Positions 21,048 through 27,220 of a DNA stretch of 27,220 bases are shown here, in pieces. The DNA lies in the IMG/VR virus record IMGVR_UViG_3300035698_010890, positions 1 to 27,220 of that record; one strand, written 5' to 3'. The DNA is from a virus. Made by a program: the position numbers and the translations under genes. The first letter of the stretch is position 1. Every line of letters begins with the position of its first letter. The notes beneath the pieces were generated by a model. It was not told the DNA's origin and did not search any database. It worked only from the letters and a program-made list of their open reading frames with translations.

Positions 21048-24000
21048 GTGTTCAAGCAGGCAAGCAAACTCGGCGACATTGAGGCGCTTCAATACCTTCA
21101 GAAAGTAGCCGGCGACGACATTACCAAGATATACAGCCGTGTCCACCGGGAGCTCTACGAGAAGGCCCTCAGGTTGCCGAAGGGTGAGCTGACCGAAGAA
21201 TTGCAGAGCAAGATCATCAACGATGTTGCCGGGTTTGTGAAAAAGAACGGTCCTGAAAATCTCGCAAAGCCGACCCTTGGTAGAAAACTTCTCGAGACAA
21301 CCTCGATTGAACCGCGGAAATCGACACTTCCGTCTACCGATGTGAATGCCAACCAAGTAGTAGAGCCTATTCGATTCAATCAAGACCTTTACTCAGGCTC
21401 CGGCACCCGTGCATGGCGATTCATGCGCAAAGAGTTTGGCCTCAAAGAGAAGTATCCTGGCTGGCTCCGGCGTATGGACGAGGTGAAGCAGCAGTTAAAG
21501 AAGAGTAATGTTGGCGGGAAGTTCTCCGATGCGTGGTGGTCGTTCATGAACCATTCAAAATCGCCAGTTGCCACGCTTCGGAAGGCTCTCCGTATAAGGA
21601 ACCCGTACCAGAAACTTGTTTCGGTTATGGAGCGGGACGTTCAGGAACGTGCGTTTCATGAATTCTTGCTGGACGGCGAAGAAATAAACGCCGTCCTAAA
21701 AGGTCTGACTGACGAAGAAGCCAGGGCCGTTACCGGCGCAATGATGTTTTCTCAGGTTCAGCAAGAGAAGGCAAAGGTTGCGCGGGACGCTATCAAAAAG
21801 AAGTTCGGCAACGCAAAACCGCTTGGAGACCAGTATGCAGAGGCAATGAGGGCGCAGGCAGAAGGAATACAAGGACCAGTTACCCTCTCGGCCCGTGAGC
21901 TGGCACAAAAGTTTGCCCCTGAAGAATCGGTCGATAAGGTTGTGTCGGTGATTGACAGTATAAATAAAATCTCTGACGAATGGCTCCAGTTCAACCGTGA
22001 CGCATTCGATCGCAAATTATCTTCTAGTATCGGGGAATGGCAAGATTATTTGCCGATACAGTCGAATGTGGCGAGTGGATGGAATCGTGCCGGCAGACAG
22101 CTCGCGAGTATGCAGCCGTCATATACTCACACTCGAGAGCTCGGAGTCGGGCGCCATATGCAGCAGCAGGTCGAGAAACTTCGGTGGATGTTTGGAGAAG
22201 GGGTTTCTGACGAACAGATCGCCTCGGCTATCTCGAACAACTTCTCAGATCTAAATACGAATCTACAAGAAATGCTTACCAGACGCGCGTTCGCCCAGGC
22301 GCGATTCAGACAGCGCGTTCACTTGATCGATTCGTTCAAGCAGTTTGGAGTCGATGTTGGCGACATTCAGGATGTGAATCCGGAGCTCTACAACTCGATC
22401 GCCGGGAAATGGGGCGACCTGAGCATCTTGGGAATGGGCAAAGTTCAGGACCAAGCTCTCGAGGGAGTAATATTCGACAAAGATGTCGCAGACATATTCA
22501 ACCGCGCGATCCAGGTAACCAACGACGGGTCTTCATGGGACAAGATTGTCTCGAAGATTTCAGACTTCACATCATGGTGGAGAGGCTGGGCAACTCTTTC
22601 TCCCGGGTTCCATATGAGGAACTTCGTGTCAAACAATATGACCGGCTATCTAAAGCACGGAGTAGAATGGTTCGATCCTCAAACCTACACTGACGCCTTA
22701 ATAGTGACCCATGTTGCGCTCCATGGGAAAGAGAAGGCAATACAAAATCTCAGCAAGGCTTTCGGTGAGGATGTTGTTCAGGCAAGAATGGCGAGAAGGG
22801 TAGGAGACTACACGCTCGAGGAGCTTGCCGAGTACGCCGGGACAAAAGGGATCGCGACCAGGGTGACCCGCGGGTTCCATCAGCCGAAGAATTACGAAGA
22901 ACTCACGAAGGTTGAAGGCAGGATGTTTCAAAATGCAAACTGGAATCCGGCAAGCAGAACCTTCACTCCAATGGACGTGAGCCATTCTATCGGGTCATAC
23001 GTAGAGTCGTCCTCGAGGGTCCAGTCCTTCCTTCTTGATTTTAAGCGCGGGATTGCTCAAGGAGCCGATCAGCGTACGGCTCTCGAGTGGTCAAAACGCG
23101 AAGCAAAGAAATGGTTCATCGATTACGGTGACCTGTCAAAAACAGAGCAGGAAGGTCTCAGGAACATACTCCCGTTTTATACCTGGATTCGCGGAAACAT
23201 AGCAAATCAGCTTTCGGGCTTGGCAATAATGCCCGAGATGTATGGGACCGTAGCAAAGGGAATCCACGCGGCCGACACTGGAGAGGTGAGCAAAGAAGAG
23301 ATGCCCGATTGGGCGCGTGAGCTTGGGATGATCCCGGTAGGTCCGGCTGAAGACGATAAAACTCGATTCTTCTGGCCGAATTTCCCGATGTATGATCTGA
23401 ATAAAATACCACTTAGGTTCAGCGAAGAAGGTTTGCCAATACCGTACTTCTCTCGAGGAGCCGACATCATTACGGATATTGCCTCAGATTCACACCCGAT
23501 ATTAAAAACCGTCATAGAGGCTACAACAAATAAGGACGTATTCTACCAGAACGATATTGGAGAACTTGAGAAAGCCCCAAGGGCCTTGCGTATACTCACC
23601 GCTCCATTGCAAGCCGTCGGGGATCGGGCGCCACAGTCGGTTATCGAGCTCCTTGACGGGTTGCTCCGCCATGTAGGATTTGACCAGGGGATTCGTGCCG
23701 AAGTAGACGATAAGGGCCGGCTGCTTATGGACGGGAAGTTGGCAAAGGTCCTCGAGAACAACATCCTTATGCTTAACATGATCCCGAAGTATACCGACAT
23801 TATTGACGTGTTTGTTCCTGCCGTTGAGAAATGGAAGGAACGTACATTCGGAGCCGTTGACGACTACGATGCCCTCGAGGAGTTTTTCCAAGTCCTTAGT
23901 TTTTACGCAGGGATTAAGTTCAAGGACATCGATATAGAAGAATCTGAGTTTTACCGCAAGTACAACCTTACGAGGGAAGCTCAAGAGAAGAAGTCCCAAG

Positions 24001-24086
24001 CACAGCAACGGCTACCAGGGTCAGAACAGCGTTCTCTCGACTGGCGGCAGCAGCAGGAATCCACGTTCAGGAGACTTGGACTATGA
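21048..24086 (+). CDS. Large internal virion protein, main body (1012 aa, in frame with the upstream fragment)
   Basis: The first usable start after the amber is GTG 21048, with no convincing ribosome binding site, so this part may depend on readthrough. In order it contains a helical region with 'VVEPIRFNQDLYSGSGTRAWRFM' near residue 105 and 'LRKALRIRNPYQKLVSVMERD' near 180. The signature 'FTSWWRGWATLSPGFHMRNFVSNNMTGYLKHG' is at about 510-545, and 'WSKREAKKWFIDYGDLSKTEQEGLRNILPFYTWIRGNI' at about 685-720. These last two blocks (P.fH.RN..sN and ..fDY.dL...E...lr.i.PFYtW.r.N) recur in very large phage structural proteins. There is no protease or transglycosylase motif. It probably travels inside the capsid and enters the cell with the DNA. 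The stop overlaps the fibre gene start. Confidence 0.65.
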   Translation: MFKQASKLGDIEALQYLQKVAGDDITKIYSRVHRELYEKALRLPKGELTEELQSKIINDVAGFVKKNGPENLAKPTLGRKLLETTSIEPRKSTLPSTDVNANQVVEPIRFNQDLYSGSGTRAWRFMRKEFGLKEKYPGWLRRMDEVKQQLKKSNVGGKFSDAWWSFMNHSKSPVATLRKALRIRNPYQKLVSVMERDVQERAFHEFLLDGEEINAVLKGLTDEEARAVTGAMMFSQVQQEKAKVARDAIKKKFGNAKPLGDQYAEAMRAQAEGIQGPVTLSARELAQKFAPEESVDKVVSVIDSINKISDEWLQFNRDAFDRKLSSSIGEWQDYLPIQSNVASGWNRAGRQLASMQPSYTHTRELGVGRHMQQQVEKLRWMFGEGVSDEQIASAISNNFSDLNTNLQEMLTRRAFAQARFRQRVHLIDSFKQFGVDVGDIQDVNPELYNSIAGKWGDLSILGMGKVQDQALEGVIFDKDVADIFNRAIQVTNDGSSWDKIVSKISDFTSWWRGWATLSPGFHMRNFVSNNMTGYLKHGVEWFDPQTYTDALIVTHVALHGKEKAIQNLSKAFGEDVVQARMARRVGDYTLEELAEYAGTKGIATRVTRGFHQPKNYEELTKVEGRMFQNANWNPASRTFTPMDVSHSIGSYVESSSRVQSFLLDFKRGIAQGADQRTALEWSKREAKKWFIDYGDLSKTEQEGLRNILPFYTWIRGNIANQLSGLAIMPEMYGTVAKGIHAADTGEVSKEEMPDWARELGMIPVGPAEDDKTRFFWPNFPMYDLNKIPLRFSEEGLPIPYFSRGADIITDIASDSHPILKTVIEATTNKDVFYQNDIGELEKAPRALRILTAPLQAVGDRAPQSVIELLDGLLRHVGFDQGIRAEVDDKGRLLMDGKLAKVLENNILMLNMIPKYTDIIDVFVPAVEKWKERTFGAVDDYDALEEFFQVLSFYAGIKFKDIDIEESEFYRKYNLTREAQEKKSQAQQRLPGSEQRSLDWRQQQESTFRRLGL

Positions 24087-27000
24087 GCCCTCGAGGATCG
24101 ATAACGGCTGATGAGGGGGCCAAAGTTGCTCGTTTGCCACTCGGGTATCAGGCTGGATTCTCCCTCCGCGAATCGTCGGACGGAGAATATGCCATTGTGT
24201 ATCCTGGCCTGTTGGAAGTTGCCGGGGTAGGGCTCACCCTCTCTTCTCAGTACATATTAAGCTCCGGGGAATGGACCGAAGGGAAACGCGCGAACACGAC
24301 TTATTATGTATACGTCGATAAGCGGAAAGAGTTTTACATACATACTGTCGAACCAGCGTTTAATGATGAATTCCTGTCAGACTATCATCCACTGTTTGCC
24401 TATCGATATGTAGGCAGAATAAAACTTGGGACAAACAAGGAGATAACGGAGATAGTAAGCTCCTCTCTTGAGGGCGTTGACGTAGAGGTAGACGCTACCA
24501 TCACTGACCTTACAGTTACTGGAGGGTTCACCGTAGGTGGTTACCTGATGTCTAACTTTGTCGAGTCGCTTCTCGACAATGCCGACGCGGGTGACTTTCT
24601 AACCGACTTAGGGCTTTCGACTGATCTCGCGAACCTTACGGACGACGAGGTTACCCAGCTTGAAAACATAGGCGCGGTGACAATATCTGCTGACCAATGG
24701 GGATACTTGGGAGCAATGGACCAGGGGGTAGCTGCAGCCAATTCTCCAACATTCGCTGGCCTTTCTACCGCTGGAACTATTGAAGCAGGGGGATATACAG
24801 AGGGCGGAACGACAACGCTTTCGAATGACATATCTGGCAATGCGGCAACCGCCGATGCGTGGTCTACCGGACGAACTCTCACTTTGGGCGGCGACCTTAC
24901 AGGAAGCCAGACCTTCGATGGATCGGCCGCTTTTACACTCACGGCCGAAGTTGTAGACGATTCTCACACACACGATGGGCGATATTACACAGAAACGGAA
25001 CTTGATGCCGGGCAGCTCGATAACAGGTATTACACCGAAACGGAACTCGATGCCGGGCAATTAGATAATCGGTATTACACGGAGACTGAAGTAGACAACT
25101 ACATAACGCAGTATTTGCTTGTGGCTGGATCAAGGGAATTGACGGGGAATTGGGATGCTGGTGCGTATACGATCACAGGTACGCAGTTTATCTCCGATAT
25201 CGCCATTGGAACTGCTCCCTTTGTAGTTACCTCAACTACTATTGTGTCAAATCTTAATGCTGATTTGCTTGATGGTAATGAGGCGTCTGTTTTTGCATTG
25301 AAAACCACTACTCTTACGGCGGGGGCTGGGCTTACGGGAGGAGGGGATCTCTCAGCAAACCGAACCTTCACGGTGGGCGAGGGAACGGGTATTACGGTGA
25401 ATGCGGATGATGTGGCTTTAAATGCTGCATCTATTGCCTCTCTCCTTCTTGCCGACAGTGCGTTACAAACCCTTGCTCTTTCTGGTCTTAGCGATGTTAC
25501 GATAACCACAATAGCCTCCGGAGAACTTCTCAAGTGGAACGGCTCGGCATGGATAAATAACACCTTGGCTGAAGCCGGGATAGAAGCTGCTGGGGTTGCT
25601 GCCACCGCTGTGACATCTCACGAAAGCACTTACAACCACGCACATTACAACACCGCGTATGGATGGGGAGATCATGCCTCTGGTGGATATGCAGCTGCGA
25701 CTGTTAATCTCACAGCGGGCGGGGGTCTCACCGGTGGTGGTACAATAGCAGCGAATAGGACATTCGCAGTGGGTGCAGGTACGGGGATAACGGTTAATGC
25801 TGACGATGTGGCTCTGAGTGCGGCTTCGATAACATCCCTCGGACTGGCTGATAGCGCATTGCAGTCTCTCGCGCTTTCGGGGCTTAGTGACGTTACGATT
25901 ACGACCATTGCTTCGGGTGAGATTCTCAAATGGAATGGAAGTGCTTGGATAAATAACCTTCTCTCGGAGGCGGGGATTTCGGCAACTGGGCATACTCATG
26001 ATGATAGATATTATACTGAGACAGAATTAGACGCGGGACAACTCGACAACCGGTACTATACAGAGACAGAGGTTGATGCTCTTACGTGGGCGGCAGATGA
26101 TATTGTCTCTGGAACATTCGCTGATGCCAGGGTTTCTGAATCTTCGGTAAGTCAGCATTATGCTGCGGTCTTAGGTGCAGGCGACGTAGCCGATATTGGT
26201 GATGTCACAATCACGACCATCGCTGCTGGTGAAATCCTCAAGTGGACTGGTACTGCGTGGATAAATAATGTACTCGCAGAAGCCGGTATATCGGCTACCG
26301 GACACACCCACGATGATAGGTATTACACCGAAGCGGAGGTTGATGCCCTTACTTGGGATGCCTCTGATATCGTTTCCAGTACTTTCGCCGACGCGAGAAT
26401 TGCAGCATCAAATGTGACTCAACATGAAGGATCGCTTACTATTGCAGCTTCGCAGGTGACTGAAATTAGCAATCTTACCGCAGTCGAGGGCGCACAGCTT
26501 GAGAACATAGGAGCGGTAACGATATCTGCTACACAATGGGGATATCTTGGTGCGTTGAATCAGGCATTAGCAACAACAGATAATGTAGGGTTTGCTGAAC
26601 TTGCGTTGTCGGGTGACTTCGCCGTCAACACCGACAAGTTCACGGTCGCTGCTGCTACTGGCAATACCGTTGTTGCTGGGACGTTGGGGGTTACTGGGGT
26701 AACAACAATAGATAACGCACTTATTGTTTCTGCCGTGTCGAATCAGATACGGATCATCGATTCAGATGGTTCTCAAGAGTGGCGTCTTGGAGCAAATGCC
26801 AACATTTTCAAAATTGAAGATCAAAATACCGGTCGAAATGTAGTTACTATCGCTGATAATTCACTCGCCGACGCCCTAACCATCGACGCAACCGGCGTAG
26901 ACATGGCTGGGACGTTGGATGTGACGGAAGCGACTACGATAGCTGCTGATCTTATTCTATCTGCTGCAACTGGAACAATTAGAACTAACACGTCTGATGG

Positions 27001-27220
27001 CGCAGACAATAAAGCGATTTATTTAGCGGGTGGTGGTGGTTCTCAAAATACTCGTGGTGCTTCGGTTAGAGCGTATGGGAACGAACAAACCAGCTATCCC
27101 GGAAACGTCTGGCTTGTAATGGGAGATATTGCGGGTTCCTCGGTAGATATTTTGGGTTCAGGTGGGGCGATTAAAGCAACGTTTGAACTTGGCGGCGATA
27201 TCCATCTCGGAGCCGACACC
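24083..27220 (+). CDS. Tail fibre protein, N-terminal 1046 codons (open at window end)
   Basis: ATG 24083 overlaps the previous stop and has AGGAG 9 bases upstream; the frame has no stop through 27220. Residues 1-125 form a probable virion-attachment domain (VARLPLGYQAGFSLRE; TYYVYVDKRKEFYIHTV; HPLFAYRYVGRIKL). Then follow fibre repeats: HxH-containing units (SHTHDGRYY, NHAHYNTAYGWGDHA, and GHTHDDRYY twice) and YYTETELDAGQLDNR units. There is also 'NLNADLLDGNEAS' and two 94-residue repeats containing LTGGG and GISWN-like SAWIN turns. HxH motifs are known to bind metal in trimeric phage fibres. The last visible part (about 860-1046) is more varied and may lead to the receptor-binding tip. The C-terminus, and any S74 chaperone domain, lies outside. 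Confidence 0.85.
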   Translation, partial: MSPRGSITADEGAKVARLPLGYQAGFSLRESSDGEYAIVYPGLLEVAGVGLTLSSQYILSSGEWTEGKRANTTYYVYVDKRKEFYIHTVEPAFNDEFLSDYHPLFAYRYVGRIKLGTNKEITEIVSSSLEGVDVEVDATITDLTVTGGFTVGGYLMSNFVESLLDNADAGDFLTDLGLSTDLANLTDDEVTQLENIGAVTISADQWGYLGAMDQGVAAANSPTFAGLSTAGTIEAGGYTEGGTTTLSNDISGNAATADAWSTGRTLTLGGDLTGSQTFDGSAAFTLTAEVVDDSHTHDGRYYTETELDAGQLDNRYYTETELDAGQLDNRYYTETEVDNYITQYLLVAGSRELTGNWDAGAYTITGTQFISDIAIGTAPFVVTSTTIVSNLNADLLDGNEASVFALKTTTLTAGAGLTGGGDLSANRTFTVGEGTGITVNADDVALNAASIASLLLADSALQTLALSGLSDVTITTIASGELLKWNGSAWINNTLAEAGIEAAGVAATAVTSHESTYNHAHYNTAYGWGDHASGGYAAATVNLTAGGGLTGGGTIAANRTFAVGAGTGITVNADDVALSAASITSLGLADSALQSLALSGLSDVTITTIASGEILKWNGSAWINNLLSEAGISATGHTHDDRYYTETELDAGQLDNRYYTETEVDALTWAADDIVSGTFADARVSESSVSQHYAAVLGAGDVADIGDVTITTIAAGEILKWTGTAWINNVLAEAGISATGHTHDDRYYTEAEVDALTWDASDIVSSTFADARIAASNVTQHEGSLTIAASQVTEISNLTAVEGAQLENIGAVTISATQWGYLGALNQALATTDNVGFAELALSGDFAVNTDKFTVAAATGNTVVAGTLGVTGVTTIDNALIVSAVSNQIRIIDSDGSQEWRLGANANIFKIEDQNTGRNVVTIADNSLADALTIDATGVDMAGTLDVTEATTIAADLILSAATGTIRTNTSDGADNKAIYLAGGGGSQNTRGASVRAYGNEQTSYPGNVWLVMGDIAGSSVDILGSGGAIKATFELGGDIHLGADT
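24983..25087 (+). repeat. Tandem 45-bp repeats in the fibre gene
   Basis: Two full 15-codon units (24983-25027 and 25028-25072) plus a partial third encode YYTETELDAGQLDNR. A codon-diverged copy lies near 26006-26062. Differences between units are nearly all at third codon positions, so the protein sequence is under selection. Confidence 0.85.
25313..25594 (+). repeat. Fibre repeat A, copy 1 (282 bp)
   Basis: This 94-codon unit runs from LTAGAGLTGGG to the EAGIEAAG that follows SAWINN. It aligns without gaps to copy 2 at 25709-25990, from which it is separated by the NHAH...GWGDHA linker. Confidence 0.85.
25709..25990 (+). repeat. Fibre repeat A, copy 2 (282 bp)
   Basis: The second copy of the 94-codon unit is clearly diverged at the DNA level but strongly conserved in protein (ITVNADDVAL; LSGLSDVTITTIASGE). 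It is followed directly by GHTHDDRYY. Confidence 0.85.
26183..26302 (+). repeat. Fibre repeat A, truncated third copy
   Basis: Only the last 40 codons of the unit are present (DVTITTIAAGEILKW...SAT/TAWIN...EAGISATG). As with copy 2, GHTHDDRYY follows immediately. Confidence 0.75.

Noticed and set aside
24541-26000. Several minus-strand open frames opposite the fibre
   Set aside because: They repeat because the fibre repeats; the plus frame is open for 1046 codons and contains clear fibre motifs.

Overview
The window is part of the genome of a tailed double-stranded DNA bacteriophage (Caudoviricetes), read from the sequence alone. Packaging and head genes follow the usual order: probable small terminase, large terminase, portal, scaffold, major capsid protein. 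They are followed by a head-tail adaptor, a nozzle-like protein, a block of probable ejection proteins and a repeat-rich tail fibre. There is no tail tube, sheath or tape-measure gene between the head genes and the fibre, so a short-tailed (podovirus-like) particle is most likely. Genes are tightly packed with many ATGA/GTGA overlaps and strong GGAGG-type ribosome binding sites, so the host is a bacterium; it cannot be named from this window. There is no integrase, lysis gene or complete tRNA gene here.

Layout: (1) 1-2066, minus strand, a replication/repair block read leftward: a 63-aa protein, a half-size DnaN-like sliding clamp, a 92-aa unknown, a short SSB, a 116-aa unknown and the start of a RadC/JAB-domain protein cut by the window edge. 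A good sigma70-type promoter (2151-2179) drives it. The leader of the clamp gene holds three consecutive inverted repeats, one resembling a single type I-E CRISPR repeat. (2) 2067-3310, a divergence and control region around a probable small terminase gene (2349-2879). Both flanks carry related AT-rich operator-like repeats, including four contiguous 11-bp units at 2952-2995, and a 12-bp motif shared by both sides. (3) 3311-6110, plus strand, nine small unknown genes, several of them Cys-rich zinc-ribbon candidates. (4) 6103-12787, large terminase, small zinc-ribbon genes, portal, scaffold, major capsid protein and a probable decoration protein. (5) 12861-17592, further virion proteins, the adaptor and the nozzle-like protein. 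Intrinsic terminators at about 12806 and 14323 break up the late operon. (6) 17594-24086, three large probable ejection/internal virion proteins. (7) 24083 to the window end, an open tail-fibre gene with long internal repeats.

The observations most worth following up are: the in-frame amber codon (20985-20987) inside what otherwise reads as one 1,229-codon virion gene; the 11-bp repeat array beside the putative small terminase gene; the half-size DnaN-like clamp with its structured, CRISPR-repeat-like leader; the two related domain insertions in the adaptor; and a roughly six-fold excess of the palindrome CTCGAG confined to 4.3-24.1 kb. I did not find a clearly new complete system such as a defence island.
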